A DNA stretch of 64,000 nucleotides from positions 24,797 to 88,796 of the forward strand of contig JAFZKB010000003.1 of NCBI GenBank assembly GCA_017551865.1, given 5' to 3'. The notes below the pieces were generated by a model. That model had not been told where the DNA came from and searched no databases. It saw only the letters and a program-made list of their open reading frames with translations. The position numbers were made by a program, and so were the translations under genes. Below are positions 42,225 through 50,634 of this stretch, one piece after another (the stretch's first letter is position 1; the number at the start of each line of letters is the position of its first letter). Origin of the DNA: Clostridiales bacterium. GTDB lineage: Bacteria > Bacillota > Clostridia > Saccharofermentanales > Saccharofermentanaceae.

Positions 42225-42977
42225 ATGAGTGATAATAAGAAAAAACAATTTAAATCGGTATATGTTTTCTCAATATGCTTAGGGATAGTTTGGTTATTGA
42301 TGATGACCTGCGTATTTGTAGTACCTGAGGTAAAGCGAGAATATATGTATCCTGATATAAGGGTCGAGCTTTCAGCCCCGCTGATAGGTGTGCATGTTAT
42401 CGATTCCAAACAGTTGTCTTGGGAAATCATTCGTGAAGAATATGTAGTCAAGCGCGAAGATAAAATGGTGTTCTTTGAGCAGCGGTGTCAAGCGTATGTG
42501 TCTTTTGATCAAACAGAGATACAAGATACATTTAAGAATGACCATCATGTTTTGAGTGATACTGAGCTTTGCACGCTTTTGTCTGATTATTGTGCGGGAG
42601 TAGTTCCAGCCGAAAATCTGAGAATTTGTATAGAAGATATCCCTATAGAAGTCTTTAGTGTGGCCGGAGACAGTGAAAGCTCTGCTTTTCTGCCCAAAGA
42701 GTTTAGTGTTGCAGTGGAAGGCAGATATGAGGGGAGCATTGCTTTCAAATCTTATCTTCCACCGTTACCTTCATCAAAAACGAATATCGATGAAGAGTGG
42801 AGAGTGATAGATCATTTCCCTGTTAAGACAATACTTTACATTACCTTTATTGCAATACTGTTTACAATGACTTGTATTTCAATTCTTTTGCACAGTTTGA
42901 GACGTAAGCTTGGAATGATTTGTCTGGCGTCGATCTCTTTAGTACTATTGTTAGCACTCTTCTTATTTCTAGGATAA
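42225..42977 (+). CDS. Membrane protein of unknown function, AT-rich
   Basis: A 250-residue protein with one N-terminal membrane segment (YVFSICLGIVWLLMMTCVFVV, about 11-31), an external domain of about 155 residues (VSFDQTEIQDTFKNDHHVLSDTELCTLLSDYCAG; SSAFLPKEFSVAVEGRYEGSIAFKSYLPPLP), and two C-terminal segments (TILYITFIAILFTMTCISIL and MICLASISLVLLLALFLFL). It begins two bases after the frameshifted gene, so both belong to one unit. The codon use (AT-ending third positions) is unlike all neighbours and suggests transfer from elsewhere. I do not recognise the family. Confidence 0.7.
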   Translation: MSDNKKKQFKSVYVFSICLGIVWLLMMTCVFVVPEVKREYMYPDIRVELSAPLIGVHVIDSKQLSWEIIREEYVVKREDKMVFFEQRCQAYVSFDQTEIQDTFKNDHHVLSDTELCTLLSDYCAGVVPAENLRICIEDIPIEVFSVAGDSESSAFLPKEFSVAVEGRYEGSIAFKSYLPPLPSSKTNIDEEWRVIDHFPVKTILYITFIAILFTMTCISILLHSLRRKLGMICLASISLVLLLALFLFLG

Positions 42978-42990
42978 AGCCCCCCCCTCA

Positions 42991-43135
42991 CCGGCTCCTG
43001 TTTTTGCTCAAAGAAAAACGCTAAAAGGAAATCGTGAGGTACGCCTCCGCAGACGCAAAGCGTCGAGGACCAGCGTGCCGAAGATTTACCTTTTAGCGTT
43101 TTCATTTCATTTGAGCAAAAAAACACAGGAGCTGG
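42991..43135. repeat. Long imperfect palindrome with dispersed repeat core (copy 3)
   Basis: Nested arms: CCGGCTCCTG (42991-43000) with CAGGAGCTGG (43126-43135), a GCTCAAA/TTTGAGC pair, and AACGCTAAAAGG with CCTTTTAGCGTT (43089-43100). At the tip, 43045-43074 contains GACGC-AAA-GCGTC and GTCGAGGACCAGC, the reverse complement of the GCTGGTCCTCG core seen at 19022 and 41539. It follows the AT-rich pair immediately and could act as terminator in both directions or as a non-autonomous mobile element. Confidence 0.7.
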
Positions 43136-43412
43136 GAAACACATAAACCAACTCCTGCTTTTTTTCGAGCGTCATCTGATGACGAATCTGAAACCATCCA
43201 TTCGCTCTTCTTAACCTATTCACCAATAATATAGCTTCTTTTGACCTTTGACACCAGCAATTATTGTCCTGAAAAGTATAACAATTTTTCGCGGTTTGGC
43301 GTATTTTTGAAAAAATCGTCCGTCGTAATGAGAAAATGTCACATATGTCATTTTAATGTTACGCGCGTACTATATACTGATATTGTGGATTTTTATGTAT
43401 AGAGGTGTATCT
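43136..43412. other. Leader region without recognisable gene
   Basis: Together with the palindrome before it this makes a 435-base gap between genes. It is AT-rich, holds short palindromes such as CGTCAT-CTG-ATGACG (43170-43184) and an ACATATGT, and TACTATATACTG 30-odd bases before the next start, possibly the promoter of the deacetylase gene. I see no RNA family, tRNA or conserved frame. Confidence 0.4.
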
Positions 43413-45263
43413 ATGAAGAGTGTGTCACGGGCTGTTCGTTTCACATTAAGACTGGTTTCTATGCTGCTTACGGCAGCGGTCCTTGTGGTTTCCTGTACGA
43501 TCCCGTCGAGAAAAAGGATCTCCGAGGATCCGTCGGCGGCGTTTATTGACAGGACCTATCAGATCCTTTTCCAGAAGGGTTGTGAAGGGGAGCGGTTCAG
43601 CTTCTGGTTCAACAATCTGAAAGAAGGGAATACCTCGGCAGTCGAGATGATCGATATGCTGATGCAGAGCTTTGAATACCAGCAGAAGAACTATACGGAT
43701 GAGCAGACCATCGATGTGATCTGCCGTCTCATGACGGAAAAGGAACCTTCCGCTTCCGTAAAAGAGAACTATCTCCGCTACTTAAATAATGGCGTGACGT
43801 ACCGCTGCCTTCTTTCCGATATGTCCGGATCGCAGGAGTTCACGGCGCTCTGCGAAAGATATAAAGTGAACCCGGGTAAGATCACGAATCTGGAAGGAAG
43901 AGATCAGAATCCGGCGGCGACAGTATTTGTCGGAGAGATGTACGAAGAATTCAACGGAGCCAAAGCCGGTGCCCAGGATCTCAATAACTGGAGTGCAGGA
44001 CTTCTTTCCGGTGATGGTGTGGCCCCGTTTTTAAATAAGATCGTGACGGGTTCCGGCTACGCTTCGAAGGCGCATTCCGATGAACAGGTCGTCGATTCCC
44101 TCTGCCGCGTGATGCTCGGAAGAGAAGCCAATGCTTCGGAAAAAGAACAGTATGCGGAAGTCTTAAATAACGGTGTGTCGATCAGTTATGTCACCTCTCT
44201 GATCGCAAAGACCCCGGAATTTAAAAGCCGCTGTGAAAGCCTCGGCATGGTCCCGGGCGAAGTGATCCTTTCCGAGCCGCGTGATATGAACTATGAACTT
44301 ACGTCTTTCCTGACAAGACTTTATACCCGTTTTTCCGGAACCCGTCCGAGCGGGGAAGACCTCAATTCCTATGTCGAAGGCACGATCGAAGATCCGTCGA
44401 AAGTAAGAGATGCGATCACGGAGATGTTCTCGGATCCGGAGAGCCAGGCGCTCCTTTCTTCGGATGACGATTTCCTTTCTGCAGTATTTGAAGTCTTCTA
44501 CGGCCACGAGCCTTCTTCTGAAAAGGTCGAGTCCTATAAGATCGGCCTGTCTCACGGGATCACGAGAGAAAGAGTCCTTTCGGAGATCCTTAAGGATCCG
44601 GCTTTTGATGAGAAGATGAGTGAGTACGGGATTGATACCCATGTCGAGCCGGTCGTTCCCGAGAAGGTCATCGCACTGACCTTTGACGACGGACCTTATA
44701 CTCCGGTCACGATGCGGATCCTGGATGCACTGGAGCCGTATGGTGCGCATGCCACTTTCTTCGTGGTCGGCAACCGTGTCGGTAACTATAAGGAGTGCGT
44801 GATCCGCGCGACCAACATGGGCTGCGAGATCGGCGACCATACCTGGAGCCACCAGACACTGACGAAACTTTCCGCTGATGGTGTGCAGAGCCAGATCGGC
44901 GACTGTGCCAGCACCGTATATAACCTGACCGGTATCTATCCGCACGTGATGCGTCCGGTCGGCGGTTCTTACAACACGACCGTATCCAATAACGTGGGCA
45001 TGCCCATGATCATCTGGTCGATCGATACGAACGACTGGAAGTATAAGGACAGCCAGCACGTTATTAACGAAGTGCTGAACTATGTAAAGGACGGAGATAT
45101 CGTCCTGATGCATGACCTTTATGAGTCGACGGCGACGGCAGTGGAGACCATTGTACCGGCGCTTATTGAAGCAGGCTATACGCTGGTGACCGTAAGTGAA
45201 CTGGCTGAGTATAAGAAAGTACAGATGGAAAACGGCAAAGCCTATTTTTCCATGAGAGGTTAA
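43413..45263 (+). CDS. DUF4214-repeat lipoprotein with polysaccharide deacetylase domain
   Basis: A 616-residue lipoprotein: lipobox VLVVSCT (Cys near 28), then three DUF4214-type helical repeats at about 40-150, 160-270 and 275-390. Each has the pattern 'F....Y...FG/ Y..L.NG.....LL...S.EF' (for example YLRYLNNGVTYRCLLSDMSGSQEF, EQYAEVLNNGVSISYVTSLIAKTPEF, VESYKIGLSHGITRERVLSEILKDPAF). The C-terminal NodB deacetylase (about 415-600) has TFDDGPYTP (Asp425, Asp426), DHTWSHQTL (metal His residues), RPVGGSYN and the WSIDTNDWK and VLMHDL motifs, so it should be active as a metal-dependent deacetylase on peptidoglycan or other glycan. DUF4214 repeats are usually found in cell-surface proteins. The start follows AGAGGTG. 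A five-base gap leads to the MoxR gene. Confidence 0.88.
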   Translation: MKSVSRAVRFTLRLVSMLLTAAVLVVSCTIPSRKRISEDPSAAFIDRTYQILFQKGCEGERFSFWFNNLKEGNTSAVEMIDMLMQSFEYQQKNYTDEQTIDVICRLMTEKEPSASVKENYLRYLNNGVTYRCLLSDMSGSQEFTALCERYKVNPGKITNLEGRDQNPAATVFVGEMYEEFNGAKAGAQDLNNWSAGLLSGDGVAPFLNKIVTGSGYASKAHSDEQVVDSLCRVMLGREANASEKEQYAEVLNNGVSISYVTSLIAKTPEFKSRCESLGMVPGEVILSEPRDMNYELTSFLTRLYTRFSGTRPSGEDLNSYVEGTIEDPSKVRDAITEMFSDPESQALLSSDDDFLSAVFEVFYGHEPSSEKVESYKIGLSHGITRERVLSEILKDPAFDEKMSEYGIDTHVEPVVPEKVIALTFDDGPYTPVTMRILDALEPYGAHATFFVVGNRVGNYKECVIRATNMGCEIGDHTWSHQTLTKLSADGVQSQIGDCASTVYNLTGIYPHVMRPVGGSYNTTVSNNVGMPMIIWSIDTNDWKYKDSQHVINEVLNYVKDGDIVLMHDLYESTATAVETIVPALIEAGYTLVTVSELAEYKKVQMENGKAYFSMRG

Positions 45264-45267
45264 GAAG

Positions 45268-46200
45268 ATGAGTGAAAAGACCAATGCGATCATCAGTGAA
45301 GTGAAGAAAGTCATTTGCGGTAAGGATTTCGTGATCCTGCAGGCATTTGCGGGCATCCTTTCCGGCGGACATGTCCTGATCGAGGATGTGCCGGGTGTCG
45401 GAAAGACCACGATGGCTCTCGCGTTTTCGAGGACTCTGGGTCTGGACTACGGACGTGTCCAGTTCACCCCGGACGTACTGCCTTCGGATATTACGGGCTT
45501 TTCGATCTACGATAAGCATGCCGGTGCCATGAAGTACCAGCAGGGCGCGATCTTCCACAACCTCTTCCTCGCGGACGAGCTGAATCGTGCTTCAAGCCGT
45601 ACGCAGTCCGCGCTTCTCGAGGCCATGGAAGAAGGCCAGGTGACCGTCGATGGCAACACCTATCTTCTGCCAAAGCCTTTTACGGTATTTGCGACCCAGA
45701 ACCCTTCGGGCGCATCCGGAACGTCGCTGCTTCCGGACTCGCAGATGGACCGTTTTGCGATCCGTATCTCCATGGGCTATCCGTCGGCCGCCGATGAGAA
45801 AGCCATGCTCGAGACGAGAAAAGACGGCGGCAACCCGATGTCGACAGTAAACTGCTTAAGCAGTGCCCGGGAACTTCTTCTCATGCAGGAAGAAGTCAAC
45901 CACGTCTTCGTGGACGATAAGATCCTCGACTACATCATCGAACTGGTGACGAAGACGAGAAGCCATAAGGATCTCGAGCGCGGCGCAAGCCCGCGTGCGA
46001 CACTGTCCCTGACCGCGATGGCAAAAGCGTATGCGTATCTTTTCCATAGGAATTATGTGGTCCCGGGTGACGTGCAGGCCGTATTCCCGGCCGTTATGTG
46101 CCACCGTCTCCTCCTGACGCCGGAAGCGGAAGTCAACGAGAAGAGAACAGCGGACGTGACCCGCGAGATATTAAAGACCGTCAAGTCCCCGAAGGCATAA
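45268..46200 (+). CDS. MoxR family AAA+ ATPase
   Basis: A 310-residue AAA+ chaperone-like ATPase. Walker A is VLIEDVPGVGKTTMA, Walker B LFLADELNRAS, sensor 1 VFATQNPSG, then the arginine-finger region SRTQSALLEAMEEGQVT and sensor 2 ASPRATLSLTAMAKAYA. MoxR proteins next to a DUF58 protein and a membrane transglutaminase form a recurrent three-gene cluster, thought to help assemble or activate envelope complexes. Spacing to the next gene is 18 bases. Confidence 0.93.
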   Translation: MSEKTNAIISEVKKVICGKDFVILQAFAGILSGGHVLIEDVPGVGKTTMALAFSRTLGLDYGRVQFTPDVLPSDITGFSIYDKHAGAMKYQQGAIFHNLFLADELNRASSRTQSALLEAMEEGQVTVDGNTYLLPKPFTVFATQNPSGASGTSLLPDSQMDRFAIRISMGYPSAADEKAMLETRKDGGNPMSTVNCLSSARELLLMQEEVNHVFVDDKILDYIIELVTKTRSHKDLERGASPRATLSLTAMAKAYAYLFHRNYVVPGDVQAVFPAVMCHRLLLTPEAEVNEKRTADVTREILKTVKSPKA

Positions 46201-46218
46201 AGAGAGAAATGTCGGCGT

Positions 46219-47121
46219 ATGCTTAAGAACTGGTGCATCTACATCCTCACACTGATCGGTTCCGTGGTATTCTTTCTGTTTTATCAGATGTGGTTTGCCT
46301 GGTACTGTATCGTGCTGCTCCTTCTGATCCCGCCGATCGCGCTTGTGATGTGCCTTCTTTCGCTGCGCTCTGCAAGATATACCCTTGAGGTGCCGAAAAC
46401 GGTAAGGACCGGAGAGTCGGCAGATGTCCTGATACGCCCGTACGGGAAGTATTTCTCGTTCTTTTCCTTCTGTTATATCTTCCTTACGGAAATGGATAAC
46501 ATGACGGACGAGACCCGCAGGCTGAAGGCGATCTCCCATGGTTCGGATACGGCCCGCGTGCCGGTCAATACGAAGCACTGCGGTTCGATGACGTATCGTA
46601 TCGAAAAGATCCGTATCTATGACCTTTTCGGCCTTTTCCACTATACGAGGAAAAAGCAGTCGGTAGGGGAAGTCATCATCCAGCCGGTCCCGAAGATCCC
46701 GGAGATCATGCCGGATGCGAACGGATTCAAGGCGAAGAGCCTGAAACGCTCGAGATCTCCATATTCCGAGATCTACGATGTGCGTGACTACATGCCGGGC
46801 GATCCGGTCAAGAACATCCACTGGAAGGCCTCCGCGAAGAAGGATAAGACATTGATCAAAGAACCGCAGGAGGAAGTGTTCGGTCATGCCCGTGTCTTCC
46901 TGTCCATAAGTGACGACCGGGATCTTTTCGACCAGAGGCTCGGAGAGATGCTGTTTACGTCTAACTATTTTCTGAAAAAAGAGATCCCGCATAAGATTCG
47001 CGTGCTCCCTCCGATGAAGAGAGAACGCGCTTTTGACATACAATCCCAGAGAGACCTCGATACCGCCATGATCCGTATCCTGCATCTGAAGATCCCGAAG
47101 GAGCTGGCCGATGAGACGTAA
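46219..47121 (+). CDS. DUF58 membrane protein
   Basis: A 300-residue protein with two N-terminal membrane segments (WCIYILTLIGSVVFFLFYQ and FAWYCIVLLLLIPPIALVMCLL), a beta-rich middle and the DUF58 motif SRSPYSEIYDVRDYMPGDPVKNIHWKASAKKDKTLIKEPQ near residue 190. The Pro-Gly-Asp and 'HWKASAK' segment is diagnostic. A vWA-like C-terminal region normally follows in longer members; here it is short. It overlaps the transglutaminase gene by 11 bases. Its role is interaction with the MoxR ATPase (family knowledge). Confidence 0.9.
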   Translation: MLKNWCIYILTLIGSVVFFLFYQMWFAWYCIVLLLLIPPIALVMCLLSLRSARYTLEVPKTVRTGESADVLIRPYGKYFSFFSFCYIFLTEMDNMTDETRRLKAISHGSDTARVPVNTKHCGSMTYRIEKIRIYDLFGLFHYTRKKQSVGEVIIQPVPKIPEIMPDANGFKAKSLKRSRSPYSEIYDVRDYMPGDPVKNIHWKASAKKDKTLIKEPQEEVFGHARVFLSISDDRDLFDQRLGEMLFTSNYFLKKEIPHKIRVLPPMKRERAFDIQSQRDLDTAMIRILHLKIPKELADET

Positions 47122-49558
47122 GACCATAACGATAAAGGCAAAAGAATCGTCTCCGACCTTCCTTACGCATGTGGTGTCGGTACTTGTGACCATGCTCCTT
47201 TCTGTGGGCTTTACTTTCATGCTCACGAGCACCTACGAGATCGAGATCTATATGCCGTTTGTTGCGCTGGCGATCCTGCTTCTTGCGATCGGATCTACCT
47301 TCCTGCACACCAGAAAAAGCAATATCCCGAGCCTTGCAGGACGGATCAGTTCACCGATCCTTACTGCACTTCTGATCGTTCTGGATATCGGCTCCAGTAG
47401 AGCCGGATTCAACGATTTCCTACTCACGCTGAAGCGGCTTTCATTCCGTGCCATGCCGCTGGATCTGGAACTGCAGGATGCCGAAGCGTTAGCGTTCACC
47501 TCGCTTTTTATCATCCTTTGTATCATTCCGGTCATGTTCACGACGTGGGTGATCGCGAAGAAAAAGAATGTGTTTATCGCGCTTATATTCTATGTGCCGT
47601 ACTTCGTATGCTCCGTGGCGTTAAACTACATGTTCCCATCGCAGATCTGGTGCGAGCTCGCCTTTGCCGGCATCATCGTCCTGTGCTTTTTCCAGAATAT
47701 CCGAAAAGGAGATAAGAAAAAGACAGATAAGAAGACCCTGATCCTGGTCATCCCGGCGCTCGTTCTGGTCTTCGGCGTGGGTCTTTTGTATCCGCAGAAG
47801 ACATATGACTATGAAGATGTGGCTAATGACCAGGTACAATTCTTTTCTTCTCTGATCAAGAGCCTTCATCTCGAAAAGACCGCGCAGGACATGGCCAAGG
47901 CTCCGATCGTAAAGAAGGTGGGCAACGCCCTCGGAGATACCTATATGGGCCGCGCCATGAAGGACAGTATTGGCAAGAGTGTCGCGTCCGTGACACCGGA
48001 CAGTGAAAGCTTTAAACTGGTCGGAGACTTTGATCCGCCGGATTTTGAAGTGTTCCGGATCACGCGGTCGAAGAACCCCGATTATGTGGAAAAAGACGAA
48101 AGTACCTGGTACCTTTACTTAAAGTCGACCTCGATGGATGTCTATAGCCCGGAAAAATGGGCGCGCTCGGACGATGAATCAAAGGCATCGGATATCTATA
48201 GCGAAGATTTCGCATATCCGACATCCGACGCCCGCTATATCCTGGATGTCGAGGCGGAAATGACCAGCGAAGTGATCATGGTTCCGAACTACACGGATCA
48301 TTTCGAGCTTTCGGGTTGGAATACAGCGAGAAACTATAATGTGCTCCTCCGGACGAAGAATACAGGTGGGCTTTCCTCCTACCGGATGCCGGTAAACGAT
48401 ATCCCGTGCAGGCTCAAGGATGCCTGGTCAGAGGATTATCTGGAATATGTAAATAATACGGCGCTTCAGGTGCCGGATTCAACGAGAGAAAATGTCCTTG
48501 CCAGCGGTGTTCTGCCGCAGTGGTTTTTCGACGTGTATTACGGGAATATGGAGATGTCGGATATGGAGAAGGTCCGCGCGGTCACGGAGTTTGTCAGCGG
48601 GCTTCATCCGTACGATGAAGCCACGTCGTTTCCGCCGGATGGTGCGGACTTTGTGGTCTGGTTCATGACGGAATCGGAGACCGGATTCTGTGTGCATTAT
48701 GCCACGACTGCTGTTATCCTCCTTCGCATGCTGGGCGTGCCGGCCCGCTATGTTTCCGGCTATATGGCCGACTACATCCACGACGATGAGCCGATGTCGA
48801 TCAGATCCAAGGATGCGCATGCGTGGTTTGAGTATTTCGATCCCGACTATGGCTGGATCATGGGTGATCCGACACCGGGGAATGAGACCGCGGCCAGTGC
48901 CTTCTGCGTAGATCACATCATGGATGTATATGGCATTACAAAGCAGCCGCTCCCGGATAACCGGAACATCCCGAGCGTGACGCCTGCACCTTCTACAAGA
49001 ACACCTACTCCATCCTCGTCCTCTTCGACAACGCCTGCTCCGTCCTCGTCTTCGACAACGCCGACAGACTCGGAGACCCAGCCTTCCGGAAAAACGACGC
49101 CGGTTCCTTCCGGAAAAGATCCGAAGTCCGGTTCAGATGGCGGAAATGGTGTCGGAGCAAATATTGAAAAAGTGATCCTTGCGGTCGGGAAGTTCCTAAA
49201 AAAACTCCTCCCGCTCTTCGTGCTGATCCTTTTCGCGCTGCTTCTGCGCTTCCTTTATATCCGATTCTGGAAAAGGGGCTTCCACAGCGAAGAAGTCAAA
49301 GAACGTGCCAGTGCCTACTACCGCTACTTCAACATGGTACTGAAAAAATACGGCGCGCGTCCGGGAAGACGCATGACGATACTTGCCCAGAAGGCGGCTT
49401 TCAGTGAGGAAGGCATCTCCGAAGAAGAACTCGATACCATGATCAAGCGGGGCACGGAGAGGATCCAGAGGCTACGGAAAAACCAGCCCTGGTATAAAAG
49501 GCTTCTCGTGAAGAATCTCCTTGAGGTTTCGACAGAAGAAGAGAAATGGGATAAGTGA
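47111..49558 (+). CDS. TgpA-like membrane transglutaminase
   Basis: An 815-residue protein: about five or six N-terminal membrane segments, an external region with the transglutaminase-like core (residues about 470-600), a Ser/Thr/Pro-rich spacer (TPAPSTRTPTPSSSSSTTPAPSSSS), one more membrane segment (LLPLFVLILFALLLRFLYIRF) and a cytoplasmic tail of about 80 residues. The catalytic Cys is in TGFCVHYATTAVILLRMLGVPARYVSGY, the His in SIRSKDAHAWFEYFDPDYGWIMGDPTPG. This matches the TgpA topology, with the catalytic domain outside the membrane. GGAG lies eight bases before the ATG, and it overlaps DUF58. Wall remodelling together with the adjacent deacetylase is plausible. Confidence 0.9.
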   Translation: MRRKTITIKAKESSPTFLTHVVSVLVTMLLSVGFTFMLTSTYEIEIYMPFVALAILLLAIGSTFLHTRKSNIPSLAGRISSPILTALLIVLDIGSSRAGFNDFLLTLKRLSFRAMPLDLELQDAEALAFTSLFIILCIIPVMFTTWVIAKKKNVFIALIFYVPYFVCSVALNYMFPSQIWCELAFAGIIVLCFFQNIRKGDKKKTDKKTLILVIPALVLVFGVGLLYPQKTYDYEDVANDQVQFFSSLIKSLHLEKTAQDMAKAPIVKKVGNALGDTYMGRAMKDSIGKSVASVTPDSESFKLVGDFDPPDFEVFRITRSKNPDYVEKDESTWYLYLKSTSMDVYSPEKWARSDDESKASDIYSEDFAYPTSDARYILDVEAEMTSEVIMVPNYTDHFELSGWNTARNYNVLLRTKNTGGLSSYRMPVNDIPCRLKDAWSEDYLEYVNNTALQVPDSTRENVLASGVLPQWFFDVYYGNMEMSDMEKVRAVTEFVSGLHPYDEATSFPPDGADFVVWFMTESETGFCVHYATTAVILLRMLGVPARYVSGYMADYIHDDEPMSIRSKDAHAWFEYFDPDYGWIMGDPTPGNETAASAFCVDHIMDVYGITKQPLPDNRNIPSVTPAPSTRTPTPSSSSSTTPAPSSSSTTPTDSETQPSGKTTPVPSGKDPKSGSDGGNGVGANIEKVILAVGKFLKKLLPLFVLILFALLLRFLYIRFWKRGFHSEEVKERASAYYRYFNMVLKKYGARPGRRMTILAQKAAFSEEGISEEELDTMIKRGTERIQRLRKNQPWYKRLLVKNLLEVSTEEEKWDK

Positions 49559-49565
49559 TGAGATC

Positions 49566-49823
49566 TTACTTCGTTTCTTCGTCCTTGGCGGCAAGTACGG
49601 CTTTCGCCAGCTGATCCGCGCAGGATGTGGACTTAAATCCGCAGGTGTTCCCGAGGAGTTTATCGGCGATATCATCTGCTGTCCATCCATCTACGAGCTT
49701 GCTGATTGCTTTGAGATTTCCGTTACATCCATTGGTGAAAACAACATCCGAGATCACGCCGTCGTTGATCTCAAAATCGATCTTAGATGCGCATGTTCCG
49801 CTGGTACGATAAGTATAGTGCAT
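49566..49823 (-). CDS. TSCPD domain protein (TIGR03905-like)
   Basis: An 85-residue protein with the TSCPD-type pattern: YRTSGTCASKIDFEINDGVISDVVFTNGCNGNLKAISKLVDG, then GNTCGFKSTSCADQLAKAVLAA. Four Cys residues (about 11, 33, 61, 68) could bind metal or an iron-sulfur cluster. The domain also forms the C-terminus of B12-dependent ribonucleotide reductases, and stand-alone copies are common in Clostridia with unknown role. The ATG at 49823 has GGAGGA upstream. It lies 49 bases after the gene at 49873 on the same strand. Confidence 0.85.
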   Translation of the reverse strand: MHYTYRTSGTCASKIDFEINDGVISDVVFTNGCNGNLKAISKLVDGWTADDIADKLLGNTCGFKSTSCADQLAKAVLAAKDEETK

Positions 49824-49872
49824 AGTGTTTCTTGTCCTCCTGATATTCTTTCGGCGAAAATGCCGGGGAAAT

Positions 49873-50454
49873 TTATAGTTTGGGCAGGATCGAGATATCG
49901 CGCTCGACCGGGCAGGGTGGCAGGTATTTACTGAAAATATCGACATATCTTGTGCCGAAGGAGATGGAGACGAGCTCGGAAAAAGCGATCCTCGTGGCTT
50001 TTTCTTCCCAGCTGCCATTCGTATCGAAGGCCCGGACATAGAGATAACGGTCATCTCTTTTCTCGATGCGTCCGATCACGTAATCGATATTCCCGCTGTT
50101 CCGGTCTTCGGACTCGAAGATCGCATTCAGGCGGTTATGGGAAAGATACGACAGTACGCCTTCCCAGGAGGAAAGATCCATATCGATCCTCTTGACCTGC
50201 GCCGTCACGCCTTCGCTCTCGAGGATATCGTTCGTCAGGTCCGTCTTCGAGTTGATCTCGATAATGTCCTTGAGTCTTCTTACGACATAACCGTCCAGAC
50301 GGAAATCCTGCTCGTCCATATAAAGGAAAAGATCTTCGCTGGTCTTGATGGGAAAACAGCTGTAACAGTTCGGATCCGCCTTCAGAAACATGTGACACAG
50401 AAGCGTCTGACGGCAGGCTTCTTCCAGTACGGCAGTGATCTCGAATTTCTTCAT
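49873..50454 (-). CDS. Conserved protein of unknown function
   Basis: A 193-residue soluble protein without signal peptide or membrane segment. It begins MKKFEITAVLEEACRQTLLCH, with a Cys cluster (CHMF...NCYSCF) near residues 20-33, followed by mixed alpha/beta sequence (VTAQVKRIDMDLSSWEGVLSYLSHNRLNAIFESED) and a C-terminal beta-rich part (YVIGRIEKRDDRYLYVRAFDTNGSWEEKATRIAFSELVSISFGTRYVDIFSKYLPP) that recalls SH3/Sm-like regulatory domains and the WYL effector fold. AGGAGGGG precedes the ATG at 50454. It is probably co-transcribed with the TSCPD gene. I do not recognise the family. Confidence 0.65.
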   Translation of the reverse strand: MKKFEITAVLEEACRQTLLCHMFLKADPNCYSCFPIKTSEDLFLYMDEQDFRLDGYVVRRLKDIIEINSKTDLTNDILESEGVTAQVKRIDMDLSSWEGVLSYLSHNRLNAIFESEDRNSGNIDYVIGRIEKRDDRYLYVRAFDTNGSWEEKATRIAFSELVSISFGTRYVDIFSKYLPPCPVERDISILPKL

Positions 50455-50555
50455 GGCAACCCCTCCTGACAAAATGTGTTTCTGCACTGATTATAGCATG
50501 GAAAATGCGCACATTTCTAGGACTTTTGGGAAAAGTAAAATCAGAAAAAAGACTA

Positions 50556-50606
50556 TAGTTAACCTTGTGTCAAAATGTGGTTGACAACATTTCCCCGTTA
50601 TGGTAA
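50556..50606 (+). promoter_or_regulatory. BirA operator and promoter of bioY
   Basis: TAGTTAACC (50556-50564) and GGTTGACAA (50579-50587) form the BirA-type inverted repeat with a 14-base spacer. The right half-site contains a perfect TTGACA -35 (50581-50586), followed after 17 bases by TAAATT. A BirA-biotin dimer would therefore cover the -35 box, giving biotin repression of the downstream biotin transporter gene. Confidence 0.8.
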
Positions 50607-50634
50607 ATTCGTTTTCCGAAAAGAAGGTGAAACG

